Made by a program: the position numbers and the translations under genes. This document shows, in pieces, positions 42,063-52,345 of a DNA stretch of 64,000 nucleotides. Below the pieces are notes generated by a model. That model saw nothing but the letters and a program-made list of their open reading frames with translations. It searched no databases and was not told where the DNA came from. Every line of letters begins with the position of its first letter. Within the stretch, counting starts at the first letter, position 1. Source of the DNA: Azolla caroliniana (Eukaryota; Polypodiophyta); the NCBI GenBank assembly GCA_043228905.1, contig JBHGNT010000015.1, positions 17,546,001 through 17,610,000 of the forward strand, in the 5' to 3' direction.

Positions 42063-43172
42063 TGTCGTGAAGATCCGACACTATGTGCGGATCGTGAGGT
42101 GGAACCGCCGGGGTTCTGGACCGGAAGGACTCGAAGCACGCACTAGCTTTAGCGAGAAATGATTTAAGATGGATTGAGGGAGAGAGATTGAGATAAGACT
42201 AATATGGCGAGAGATAGAGAGTGAGAGAGATAAGATCGAACTTTTAACTTTAGATTTGAGAGACAAGATATATAATCAAATGGAGAACGGATTTTTCTTC
42301 TTCTTAAATTCTTGAAAAAAAACATAACATACTTTTGATCTTTTTCATCCATCCTTTTATAGATACTCCCATGCATATGATGCATGCGGGTACAAGACAT
42401 GCATGGAATGCATGTGATGCATGTGATGCATGTTTGCCATTTGGCACTCATGCATCACATGTCACTCAATCAAGCTCTAATATGAGAATTTACATGTAAA
42501 AGTATAATGATAGGAAAAACATTTCTAAGGCAAAGTCATAGCCTAGTGGTAAGTCTATAGACTCTCAATGTGGAGGTATAAGGATCAAGTTTTCTCCTTC
42601 ACTCTATTTTTGAATATACACGCACACACGCACACACATATATATATGTTTTTTATTATTTATGTATTTTTACAAGGCATTCCTCCGTCCTGTCGTTGTC
42701 TTGTCGGCTCCGTCGGTCGCGGTCGCCGGGTGATGTCGGATGCCGGATCCCGTCGGTCGCCGCCGTCGTCAGATTCGTCCAAAATACATAGTTATATGCA
42801 TTTGGCTACATCCATTCGTTAAGTCATACAACTTAACCTTCCTATGCTCCACACATAAACACAAAGATAATAGCTTTTGTTCTATCTTATATATGGTGGG
42901 TTCCTTATTTGTCCGTTCTATGTGGGATATCACATATTTTTCTCTTCTTCTTTGCAAACTTCGTACCCACATAACTTGACACTTAGATGTCTGTTTCTTA
43001 CATAGTAAAGCACATTCAGAACCTCTTCAAGACTCCATCTTTTTGTACCAAGATATTAAACTTATTTAAAATAGTATCTTTACTATTATTGTTTATATTT
43101 CGTGAGAAGAACCATGCTCGATTTCATATGTTTCTTACAAGTTTCACACTATCGCTGAAAATCTTCACGACA
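42063..43172 (-). mobile_element. 5' LTR of Gypsy-1
   Basis: 1110 bp, starting TGTCGTGAAGATTTTC at 43172 and ending ATCTTCACGACA at 42063. It is nearly the same as the 3' LTR, with about ten to twenty differences by eye. TATAAAAGG at 42361-42353, with the RY cluster just upstream (to 42455). Confidence 0.9.
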
Positions 43173-43203
43173 TCGTCATCCGACTTGACAACCAACTGCT
43201 CCT

Positions 43204-44700
43204 CGGTCGGTTCGAATGGAGCCGAATCGGACTCATACCATGATGCCGATTTGTCAAAAACTACGTCTCGACTCACCCGAACCACTCGGGTCAAAGAGTT
43301 GAAGCACTTGTATCCCTTTTTCTTAGATGAGTATCCTTCGAGGATACATTTCTCTAACTTCGCGTTGAGCTTTTGTCATTGTTCGTTCAAGATGAGCACA
43401 TTCGCAATGCTTCCGAACACTTTGAGGTGAGAAAGGATCGGCTTCCTTCCAACAAAGGTGTCGTATGGAGTTAGCTCATGTACTGCATTAGTGTGCACCG
43501 ATTCATGAGATAGACTATTGTGGATGCCGCTTCGGCCCAATAGAAGTTCGGCATGTGCTTCTCATGCATCATGGCACACGCTACCTCGAGTATGTTCCGA
43601 TTCTTCCTTTTGGCTACCCCATTTTGTTGGGGCGTGTGCCGGCACAAAAATTCTCTCCAAATGCCTTCACCTTGAAGGTAGGAGATGAATTCGTTGGAGA
43701 AGTACTCATTGCCTTCATCCAATCGTAGGCACTGAGTGTGCCAACTGGTTTCTTTTTCAACCTAGCTCTTGAGCTTTTGGAATTGTGAGAGCACTTCACT
43801 CTTCTACTTTATCGGGAAGATCCACGTGTAGCAGGAGTATTCGTTGATGAAGGTGACGTAGTACCGGCATCCTCCAATGGTCGGTCCCCATACATCCGAG
43901 TGGATTACGTCAAGGAGTCCTTTGCTTATGTAGCTCTCCTTTCGAAATGGGGGTCGGTGTTGTTTTCCGAGTTGGCATGCTTCGCATACTTGGTCAACTC
44001 GTTTCGACTCAAAATTTGGGAGTCTGATAGCTACTCCCTTTGACTGCATAGCTCGGAGCCATTGGAGGTTGATGTGGCCGATTCTCTTGTGCCACAACTC
44101 GATGTTCATCTCGGTTTTGAGACCTTTGGCATACATGGCCGATTTTACCTTGTCCCAATCGAGAATAAACATTCGGCCTTCTCTCCGTCGTCTAGCTATG
44201 AGTCGGCTATTCTTCTTTATAAAGCATCCTTCGTTGTTGAAACGAACTTGCATTCCTTGCTTCACGATTTGGCCTACTGAGACCAAATTCTTTGTTATTG
44301 TAGGACCTGCAAGACATTCTTGATGCAATTGTGTTTTCCATCGTTGCCGAATGGAACGTTGATGATGTGCCGAATGAGATGTGTGGTGTCATCTCCCGTC
44401 TCTATGTAGTCGGGTTTATCCGGCATTCTTAAGTCATGAAACCACTCTTGGTGTGGCATCATATGATGTGAGGCGCCGGAGTAAACGAACCACACGTCTT
44501 CCTAGTTGGAGGTGCTTGTGGAGTCGGAGGCCGTTATAGAGTTCACTCTATGTCTCATTACGAATAGACCACCGTAGTCTTCAAAGTCAAAGTTGGTAGC
44601 GTAGTTTGTGAGTTGCCGGCTTGTGGAAGCCGACTCTTGTCTTTTCTTTCAACACTCCTCTTCACGATGGCTGATCTTCCCACAATAGTTGCAACTAAGC
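43204..44700 (-). pseudogene. Zinc knuckle, protease and integrase of Copia-M
   Basis: Minus-sense order: CNYCGKISHREEEC knuckle (about 44656-44697); protease region VWFVYSGASHHM (about 44460-44495), in which the catalytic Asp is replaced by Tyr; a GAG-pre-integrase zinc part with WHKRIGHINLQWL and CEACQLGKQHR; integrase with VIHSDVWGP; and 43722-43471 with the second Asp region DEGNEYFSNEF and PQQNGVAKRKNR holding the Glu. Several frame breaks occur. Gypsy-1 cuts it at 43173. Confidence 0.85.
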
Positions 44701-44796
44701 GGCATCATTTGCCGACCTTGTTTGACATGGAAGCTCCCCCTTTTTTCGAAGGTTCCTAAATGGTTTCCGACCATGGTTGTTTACATACTCATATTT

Positions 44797-44801
44797 AACG
44801 T
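44797..44801. repeat. Target duplication AACGT of Copia-A (left copy)
   Basis: AACGT at 44797-44801 is repeated at 50454-50458. Confidence 0.9.
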
Positions 44802-45176
44802 TGTTGAGAGACAAGCTCAACATCGGCCGGATCGGCTGAGGAAGCCGAGGACCGGATCAGCTGGGACCGATCGGTTAGGCCGTTAGGAAAGATATTCCGT
44901 GAGGAATATATTTGGGAGTTAGTGTAGGAGCTCTTGATGAGCATTGAAGTACTGTCAGTACTCCAGTCAGTCCTTCTAGGGCTTGTACAAAGTGTTCATT
45001 GAACACATATATGTATAGTTTTTTGTCTTTCAAATATATTCTCCTTTTTTGGTGTCTTCTCTCAATCTCTCTCGGTCTCTCCCGCATATACTGTGTAAGC
45101 TCAAGCTCTCCATCAAACCTGAGTGTTCTCCTTTCTATTCTGTCTTTATACTTGCTTCCGCACGGTACTTTTTACA
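44802..45176 (+). mobile_element. 5' LTR of Copia-A
   Basis: Starts TGTTGAGAGACAAGCTC and ends CTTTTTACA. It is followed directly by the primer-binding site. Confidence 0.93.
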
Positions 45177-45188
45177 TGGTATCAGAGC
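45177..45188 (+). other. Primer-binding site TGGTATCAGAGC of Copia-A
   Basis: TGGTATCAGAGC immediately after the LTR, complementary to the initiator methionine tRNA end. Confidence 0.92.
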
Positions 45189-45245
45189 GCGAGGGTTGAG
45201 AACCTCTCTGCAGCCGACACAACTTGACGAAGAAGAACAAGAAGA

Positions 45246-47000
45246 ATGATGGATAGAGGCATGGCGAGCTCGCTTCCAACAGAGAAGCTCGACAGAACCA
45301 ACTACGCGTCTTGGTCCTACAAGATGCACCAGTACCTGCTCGGGCACGGCTACTGGAGTTATGTCGAAGGAGCTAATGACGCGGCACCCGAATCGACACA
45401 TAGAGACTTTCCGTCGTGGGAGAAATCGGCGAGCAGGGTATTATACTGCTTCACGTCGTGTGTGGGTGAACAGCTATTGAGCTATGTTCGGGATGCAAAG
45501 ACGCCGAAGGGTGCGTGGGAAAATCTGAAGAAGATTTTCGCTGCGAGCACCACAGCCAGGAAGCTTCAGCTCTGACAGGAGTTGAGCAACCTACGACAAC
45601 GCGACTTGTCGGTGGCGGACTATACCTCGAAGATCAAGGATATCTACGACTCCCTCGCCTCCATAGAGGTGAACATCGAGGAGAGCGAGATGGTCCAGAT
45701 CTGTCTCAGAGGTTTGGCGTCGAAGTTCGGAGCGTTTCGAACGGTTGTGTGTACCCGGGAGAATACGTCGTCCTTTTTTGACTTACAGTCGATGCTCCTG
45801 GTAGAGGAGAACCACGTGGGTGCGTCTACAAGCACGCACACCGACAGCAGAATGTCGTACACGGAGGGAGATAGGCCTCGTGGACGTGGAGGACGAGGCG
45901 AGTCGGCGTGCAATGGAGGCGGCCGACGAGATCAAGGAAGAAGGCATTGAAGTGATGCCGACAGCAACTCCAGACCCTCCGGAAACAGGGGGAGTCGAAG
46001 CGATGAGAACCGGCAAGGGAAGGCCATCGCGGAGTGCTGGTACTGTGGCAAGAAAGGCCATAGGGAAAGTGAGTGCTGGAAGAAGTGCGTCGATTCGGAG
46101 AGAACCGGTTCCGGAAACGGCTCCAGACATACCGACAAGGGAAATCGGCAGCAATCGCACTACGCCGAAGACTCCGGGAGAGCCGGAGAAGGGTCTGCCT
46201 TCGTGTCGAGACACGAAGCAAACTCAATGAAACAGAGCACCCCAAGATCGAACGAGGTGTGGTAAGTAGACTCTGGCGCGTCAAACCACATGACGAGCCA
46301 TAAGGAGTGGTTCTCGTACCTTGAAAAACCGATACAACCTGGAGTAGTCGCAACAGGAGACGACACTCTGCATCCGATCGCGAATGTCGGAGAAGTTCCC
46401 CTTAGCCATGTCGGGCAGAAAGGGAAACTCATGAACGTGTTGCACGTTCCGACAATCACGAAAAACTTGGTCTCGGTCGGACAGATCGTCGACCAAGGGA
46501 TGGAGGTTAGGTTTGCACACCTCGGGTGCTTCATTGAGGAAGAAGGCTGTGTGATTGCGCAAGGGCGCAGAGACGGGAGGATGTTCATCCTCGACTCCAC
46601 TGACGGCGGCACCGCAATGTTCGCGAAGGGACAAAAATCCGAGTCGGACATCGACTTGTGGCACAAGCGGATAGGCCACATCAACCACCAGCGGCTTCAA
46701 GATCTGCAATCGAAAAAGGTAGTGTTCGGATTGCCCAAATTTAGTTGCTGAAAGGCACAAATTTGTGAAGCCTGCCAGCTCAGGAAGCAACACCGACTTC
46801 CCTTCCCCAACGAGCGAAACCGGAGCCGGAACAAGCTCGACCTTATACACTCCAATGTATGGGGGCCAGCACAAAACGTTAGTCTTGGCGGGAGCCGATA
46901 TTTCGTCTCCTTCATCGATGACCACACGCGGCACACGTGAATCTACCTCATTGAGAGGAAGAGCGAAGTCTTCAACTATTTCCGGGACCTCAAAGGGTTC
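45246..47000 (+). pseudogene. gag, protease and integrase start of Copia-A, with stops
   Basis: One frame from ATG 45246 (MMDRGMASSLPTEKLD). It has the UBN2-type gag core (FPSWEKSASRVLYCFTSCV, SEMVQICLRGLASKFGAF), the knuckle CWYCGKKGHRESEC (46035-46076), protease VDSGASNHM (near 46275), the zinc part WHKRIGHINHQRL and CEACQLRKQHR, and the first integrase motif LIHSNVWGP. Stops: TGA 45573, TGA 45948, TAA near 46265, TGA near 46749, TGA near 46938. Most sit where relatives have Arg (CGA) or Trp. The first catalytic Asp of integrase (usually HSDVWGP) is Asn here. These fit C-to-T or G-to-A decay. Confidence 0.88.
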
Positions 47001-50000
47001 GTGGAAACAGAAACGGGACGAAAGATCAAGTGTCTGCGGTCGGATGGCGGGAAAGAGTACTTTTCCGGTCAATTCAATGGTTTCCTACAACAAATGGGAA
47101 TTCACCGCGAATTCAGTTGTAGATACACGCCGGAGCAGAACGGCGTGGCCGAGAGAAAGAATCGGTCAGTTGTGGAAGCGGCACGGGCAATGCTGGAGGA
47201 GAAGAGCTTGCCCAAGTTCTATTGGGCCGAGGCGGTAAGGACCGCGGTATACATCCAGAACCGAATCGGAGACAAAGTGTCGGCACACAAGCTATATTTC
47301 GGAACGAAGCCGAACTTACGACACTTGAGGGTGTTCGGTAGCATTGCGTATGTGCATATACCGAAGGAGAAAAGGAGGAAGCTGGACGCAAAGGCCGAGA
47401 AATGCATCTTGGTCGGTTACTCGGACGAACAGAAGGGTTATAAGTGCTATAACCCTCGCACCAAACAAGCGCGTGTCAGCCGCGACATTGTGTTTGACGA
47501 GTCTGCGTCCTGGTACCTGCCCCCGACTACGAACCTCGACTCCAATCCGAGCTCTGACAATGAGGTCAGCGAGGCCGAGATGCCTCCGGATGAGCCCGAA
47601 ATCGAGACCCGCGAAGAGAGTCCGATTTCACTCCGGTTAAGTGGACCGATTGAACGACTGAGTCGGTACGACCAATCCGATGAAGAGCCGGCGAGTAGTG
47701 GAGACTCGGCCGTGCATTCCCTGCGCAGGAAGCCGAGGAGACGGCTTACGCGCAAAGAGAAAGGGAAGAAGAAGGTGTCGGATTCCGGCACGGAAAGGAA
47801 CGAGTCAGACCGACGCGAGTCCGACTCCGAGGGAACCGGTGACAGGTCTTTAAAGATGAAGACCGCGTCGACCGAGAAGGCCTCGACATCGGCTAATGTG
47901 AGATTACGCCGATCTACCCGCCAGAAGAATCCTGTTTTGCGATTCGGATACAACGAGTACATGGCGCATCATTATGCATACATGACCCTTGTAGCGGAAG
48001 TGCGTGAGCCGGAGAGCCACGCAGAAGCGGCTAAAGACGCGAATTGGCGTGCCGCGATGGAGGAAGAGATGCACGTATTGGCGGAGAACGAGACCTGGGA
48101 CCTCGTTCACGCACCAAGAGGGGTAAAACCGATCGGGTGTAGGTGGGTGTACAAAGTCAAGTACAACACCGATGGCTCGGACAACCGGTACAAGGCTCAG
48201 CTAGTGGCAAAGGGCTATGCGCAGAAACACGGCATCGACTACGATGAGACATTTGCACCGGTCGCGAAAATGACGACCGTCTGTGTTTTGCTCGCAGTAG
48301 CCTCGGCCAAGGGGTGGCACCTACATCAAATGGATGTAAAGAATGTGTTCCTGCAAGGTGACCTTGAGGAACAAGTGTACATGGTACAGCCCCCCGGATT
48401 TCACTCCGGGACGAACTCCTCGGCAGTATGCCGACTGAAGAAGTCCCTTTACGGACTGAAGCAAGCCCCGCGTGTCTGGAACGTGAAGATCACGCAACAA
48501 CTGCGTCGGATGGGCTTTGTCACGTCAAAATCGGACTCTTCCCTGTTCATCCGGAAAGGTCGACTCGGACCGGTTAGTATTCTACTATATGTCGATGACT
48601 TGGTCATCACCGGCGCCGACCTAGGTGAAATCGACCGCGTGAAGCTCCAGCTTGCGGCATCGTTCGACATGAAGGATCTGGGGGACCTTCATTACTTCCT
48701 CGGGATCAAAGTGATCCGTACCCCCGAAGGCATATTGATCAACCAACGTCATTACGTGCTGAGTATGCTCTTCAAATTCGGGATGGCCGACTGTAAGTCC
48801 GTCTTGACTCCTCTGGACAAAACCGTCAAGCTTCATCCCGATACGGGAAAGGTATGCGACCCGACGAGGTTCCGACAAATTGTCGGAAGCCTCATATACT
48901 TGACCATCACCCGACCCGACCTCAGTTATCCGGTCGGGGTGATCAGTCAGTTCATGGCGCGACCTACCGAGGAGCACCTTCAGTGTGCGCAACGCATACT
49001 GCAGTACGTAAGTGGCACTAAGGACCGAGGACTGCTATATCGGACCGGTGCAGCCGCGCAGTTAGTCGGCTACACCAATGCTGATTGGGTTGGCAACACC
49101 GCCGATCGCCGGTCCACGTCCGGATACGCGTTCTCCCTCGGGAGTGTCGCGATCGCGTGGAGCAGTAAAAAGCAGCCGATAGTTGCACTGTCGAGCACCG
49201 AAGCTGAGTACCAAGGAGCGGCTGTCGCGACATGCAAAGCCATATGGTTGAAGCGGCTACTTAAGGACCTGCAAGCGGAGGAGTCAGATCCTACGACGAT
49301 CTACTGCGACAACCTCAGCAGCATCCAGCTCGCGAAGAACCCCGTTTTCCACGCACGGACCAAGCACATTGAGGTGCACTACCATTTCGTCCATGAGCGT
49401 GTCCTTTCCGGTGAAGTCAAACTTCAGTACGTGCCGACGGATCGGCAGACTGCCAACATCTTCACAAAGCCGCTTGGTCTGGACAAGTTGCAGCAATTCT
49501 CAGGTGCGCTCGGGTTGCATCACCTCGACGTGCCAAACTTGAGGGGGAGAATAGTCCCGAATGACCAAGCAAGGCAGCAGGAAAGGAGTGAAGACCGCGG
49601 CACCGAGTCTGAGTCGGTTGACTCGGTTGTCGCGTTCGAGTTCGGATCGGCTGAAGAAGCCGAGGGCGGATCCACGGAAAAGTCCGAAAGCGGACAGAAG
49701 GGGAGCAGCCGAAGGAGAGAGCCGAAGCCAACCACGCATGGGGGAGATGACGCAATCGACGGCGAGAAGACCGAAGACGAGTTGGAGACAGCCAACTCGG
49801 ACGAGAGCGAAAACCGATCGGAAGTAGCCGAGTCGGTTCGGATGTTTGATTCAGACATGTTAAATCAACCGAGGCCCAAGCGGAAGAAAAGGCAACAAAA
49901 GAAGTGTCGACACTACAACAGCAGAAGAGCTGATAAGGGTCACATGAGCAGACAAGCCGACCGTAAGGGTCGAAGCGCGCAGAGTCGAACAGGTCGAGGA

Positions 50001-50084
50001 GCGCGAGCGATGTGTGAAGCCAGGAAGAATCGGAGCTGTGAAGATCCCGAAGAGCCTCAAGTTGAGCTTGAGGGGGAGTGTTGA
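47001..50084 (+). CDS. Copia polyprotein C-terminal part: integrase, RT, RNase H and extension
   Basis: 1027 open codons; Met 47001 is simply the first one after the last stop. Integrase (residues 1-110) has SDGGKEYFSGQFNGF and EQNGVAERKNRSV. A variable acidic linker follows (170-300). RT (about 365-610) has [45 protein letters not shown] and the active site LLYVDDLVITGAD near 530. RNase H (about 690-835) has VGYTNADWVGNTADRRSTS, ALSSTEAEYQGA and IYCDNLSSIQLAKN. After LRGRIVPND about 180 charged residues follow, with a basic PRPKRKKRQQKK stretch; the stop codon TGA lies in the first six bases of the LTR. It should make the DNA copy and integrate it, but upstream stops make it inactive here. 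Confidence 0.93.
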   Translation: METETGRKIKCLRSDGGKEYFSGQFNGFLQQMGIHREFSCRYTPEQNGVAERKNRSVVEAARAMLEEKSLPKFYWAEAVRTAVYIQNRIGDKVSAHKLYFGTKPNLRHLRVFGSIAYVHIPKEKRRKLDAKAEKCILVGYSDEQKGYKCYNPRTKQARVSRDIVFDESASWYLPPTTNLDSNPSSDNEVSEAEMPPDEPEIETREESPISLRLSGPIERLSRYDQSDEEPASSGDSAVHSLRRKPRRRLTRKEKGKKKVSDSGTERNESDRRESDSEGTGDRSLKMKTASTEKASTSANVRLRRSTRQKNPVLRFGYNEYMAHHYAYMTLVAEVREPESHAEAAKDANWRAAMEEEMHVLAENETWDLVHAPRGVKPIGCRWVYKVKYNTDGSDNRYKAQLVAKGYAQKHGIDYDETFAPVAKMTTVCVLLAVASAKGWHLHQMDVKNVFLQGDLEEQVYMVQPPGFHSGTNSSAVCRLKKSLYGLKQAPRVWNVKITQQLRRMGFVTSKSDSSLFIRKGRLGPVSILLYVDDLVITGADLGEIDRVKLQLAASFDMKDLGDLHYFLGIKVIRTPEGILINQRHYVLSMLFKFGMADCKSVLTPLDKTVKLHPDTGKVCDPTRFRQIVGSLIYLTITRPDLSYPVGVISQFMARPTEEHLQCAQRILQYVSGTKDRGLLYRTGAAAQLVGYTNADWVGNTADRRSTSGYAFSLGSVAIAWSSKKQPIVALSSTEAEYQGAAVATCKAIWLKRLLKDLQAEESDPTTIYCDNLSSIQLAKNPVFHARTKHIEVHYHFVHERVLSGEVKLQYVPTDRQTANIFTKPLGLDKLQQFSGALGLHHLDVPNLRGRIVPNDQARQQERSEDRGTESESVDSVVAFEFGSAEEAEGGSTEKSESGQKGSSRRREPKPTTHGGDDAIDGEKTEDELETANSDESENRSEVAESVRMFDSDMLNQPRPKRKKRQQKKCRHYNSRRADKGHMSRQADRKGRSAQSRTGRGARAMCEARKNRSCEDPEEPQVELEGEC

Positions 50085-50453
50085 GAGACAAGCTCAACAT
50101 CGGCCGGATCGGCTGAGGAAGCCGAGGACCGGATCGGCTGGGACCGATCGGTTAGGCCGTTAGGAAAGATATTCCGTGAGGAATATATTTGGGAGTTAGT
50201 GTAGGAGCTCTTGATGAGCATTGAAGTACTGTCAGTACTCCAGTCAGTCCTTCTAGGGCTTGTACAAAGTGTTCATTGTACACATATATGTATAGTTTTT
50301 TGTCTTTCAAATATATTCTCCTTTTTTGGTGTCTTCTCTCAATCTCTCTCGGTCTCTCCCGCGTATACTATGTAAGCTCAAGCTCTCCATCAAACCTGAG
50401 TGTTCTCCCTTCTGTTCTGTCTTTATACTTGCTTCCGCACGCTACTTTTTACA
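50079..50453 (+). mobile_element. 3' LTR of Copia-A
   Basis: Starts TGTTGAGAGACAAGCTC after a polypurine tract GAGGGGGAG. It matches the 5' LTR with about seven substitutions, so insertion is fairly recent. AACGT follows at 50454. Confidence 0.93.
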
Positions 50454-51196
50454 AACGTTTAAATACGTATATTACCTCATAATTTGTATAGTACGAACTA
50501 TACCTCAATGTTGTTCAGTCAAATATCATGTACATTTGTCCAATACGGTATTTAACGTACATTTGAAAAAATAGGTATAATACGTATTTATAAAAAAATG
50601 TAAGTAAAACCCCAACAAAAAGCAAAAGAAAAAAAAAAGAATTTAGTGAAAATGAAGCAAAAAGAAGGAAGAAAGAAGAATAGAAGAGATGACGATGAAG
50701 AAGAAGAAGAAGAAGACAGAAACATATCCTAACTCTAACTGTGATAATCACAAAAGATAGAAGATGATGATGAAGAAGAGAGAAACCTATCCTGAGTGTG
50801 ATAATCGTAGACGATTCCTCAATCTATGAAGGCATAATCGTAAATAATTACAATTTGAAATAGAACATCATGATACACACTTACACTGATTTATAGAATA
50901 AGTGAATGTCAACATCCATATTATAAGTATTTTAGGATGTGAAATGTTCAAATGTCTTAATATATGCATTTTAGGATGTAGAACTATAATGTACATCACA
51001 AAATTGTGTAAACATAGATGCTTTTTACAATATTACAAATATTTTTTAGAAAGGTAAATAATTTTCAAATTCTAGAAGTATTTAACATATTAAAAAACAT
51101 ATTTAACGTATTTTTAAATTGGGAAGTACTATACGCGTATTAATACATTATATACATATGGTATCTGTACCATATCTAACGTACCTAACAACCTTG
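50454..51196. other. AT-rich remainder of the hAT-like element
   Basis: Right part of the element described at 44772-51196. It is AT-rich with a purine run (50620-50710) and no reading frame of note. It ends with the inverted terminal sequence. Confidence 0.55.
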
Positions 51197-51246
51197 CTTC
51201 CGACTTTTTGTCGAAGGTTTGAGTTCCCTTCATGAGTTGGGTTGAA

Positions 51247-51906
51247 TCAACCTCTTCTACCACAACGGCCTCGTCCTCGATCACCATCCGAATTCGAGAA
51301 GAACATTTGTCCTTCCGACGTCTTGCTCTTAGTTCGGATGTGGTTCTCTTCAACCAATAACATTGATTGAAGTTCGAAGAACGAAGGAGGGTTTTCTCTC
51401 GCCAAGATTGTTGTCCTTATCGGATCGAACCATTGTGTGAGCTTGACCACACACACTTGCACCATTTTGTCCTCTTCAATGTTTATGTTGATGGAGCTAA
51501 GTGAGTTGCAAATGCTCTTCATCTTGTCGGTGTAGTCCGACACGGACATACCTTTTTGTTGAATGGTTTTCAACTCTTGTCGAAGTTGAAGCTTGCGGGC
51601 GGTCGTGTTGGCAACGAAGATTCTTCCCAAATTTAGCCATGCTTCTTTAGGCGTCTTGGCATCTCGAATGTGACAGAGCATGTGATCGTGGACACATGTT
51701 GCCAAACAGTACATCACCTGACTCGCCCTTTGCTCCCATGTTGGGTAGTTGGCGTTTGTGATGTTGGGTTTGTTTTTGAGGGTGTCGTCGATGTAGTTCC
51801 AATACCCTTGGCTGGCTAGGTATTGGCTCATCTTGTACTCCCAAGATGAGAAATTGCTCCAGTCTAGCTTTTCACTAGGGAGCGAGCTACCCATTTGTGT
51901 GTTCAT
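51247..51906 (-). pseudogene. gag of Copia-M
   Basis: Starts at ATG 51906 (MNTQMGSSLPSEKLDWSNFS), with the UBN2-type core YPTWEQRASQVMYCLATCV, DAKTPKEAWLNLGRIFVANT, TARKLQLRQEL and SININIEEDKMVQVCV. It reaches the Arg/Gly-rich stretch before the knuckle. A hAT-like element then separates it from the knuckle at 44697. It aligns with Copia-A gag (45246). It would form the particle shell. Confidence 0.87.
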
Positions 51907-52316
51907 GTTGATTTAGTGTCTTCCTTTTTGGCTTTTCTTGATGTAGTGTCATGTACATCTGCTACATAGCAGCACTATGGTAGCGGATAGCCAGATTTTT
52001 CAATGGCGTCTCAAACACACAATCACTATGAGATGGGTGGGATTAGGAGGTGTCGTCGATGTAGTTCCAATACCCTTGGTTGGCTAGGTATTGGCTCATC
52101 TTGTACTCCCAAGATGAGAAATTGCTCCAGTCTAGCTTTTCACTAGGGAGCGAGCTACCCATTTGTGTGTTCATGCTGATTTAGTGTCTTCCTTTTTGGC
52201 TTTTCTTGATGTAGTGTCATGTACACCTGCTACATAGCGGCACTATGGTAGCGGATAGCTAGATTTTTCAATGGCGTCTCAAACACACAATCACTATGAG
52301 ATGGGTGGGATTAGGG
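51781..52316. repeat. 268-bp tandem duplication over the Copia-M gag start
   Basis: 51781-52048 and 52049-52316 are nearly the same. Each holds about 125 bp of the gag N-terminus plus its leader. In minus sense a truncated gag start (about 40 codons, then a stop) therefore precedes the full gag. Confidence 0.88.
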
Positions 52317-52333
52317 GATATGCTAAACCACAC

Positions 52334-52345
52334 GCTTTGATACCA
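52334..52345 (-). other. Primer-binding site TGGTATCAAAGC of Copia-M
   Basis: In minus sense TGGTATCAAAGC lies directly after the LTR. It is one base off the initiator methionine type. Confidence 0.85.

Larger units (their letters stand above)
28829..43172 (-). mobile_element. Gypsy-1, long full-length gypsy with 1.1-kb LTRs
   Basis: Minus-sense order: 5' LTR (43172-42063), PBS-like site, gag start (42001-41620), Gypsy-2B insertion (41614-35306), rest of gag (35297-33940), protease, RT, RNase H, integrase (to 30012), polypurine tract GGTGGGGGTGGA and 3' LTR (29939-28829). TCGT flanks it (28825-28828 and 43173-43176). LTRs are near identical by eye, yet coding parts have several stops. It interrupts Copia-M between integrase and RT. 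The TGTCGTGAAGAT...ATCTTCACGACA ends place it with the compound and the pol-less element. Confidence 0.9.
44802..50453 (+). mobile_element. Copia-A, full-length copia with a long open pol
   Basis: Two 375-bp LTRs (44802-45176 and 50079-50453) with about seven differences, AACGT duplications, a PBS, gag, CCHC knuckle, protease, integrase, RT, RNase H, a C-terminal extension and a polypurine tract. The order integrase before RT is copia-type. All coding parts are in one frame, broken by five stops upstream of 47001. This is the most complete element in the window. Confidence 0.95.
44772..51196. mobile_element. hAT-like non-autonomous element, split by Copia-A
   Basis: Ends are CATGGTTGTTTACATAC (left) and, inverted on the right, CAAGGTTGTTAGGTACG. 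Flanks TTTCCGAC (44764-44771) and CTTCCGAC (51197-51204) form an 8-bp duplication with one mismatch, as expected for hAT. Without Copia-A it is about 770 bp and AT-rich, with no transposase. It lies in the gag of Copia-M. Confidence 0.65.

Noticed and set aside
28829-43172. Two 1.1-kb DNA transposons with 12-bp inverted ends
   Set aside because: At first 28829-29939 and 42063-43172 looked like TIR elements, as the ends TGTCGTGAAGAT are inverted. The pair bounds gag-pol with a PBS and polypurine tract and shares TCGT only at the outer sides, so they are LTRs of one element.
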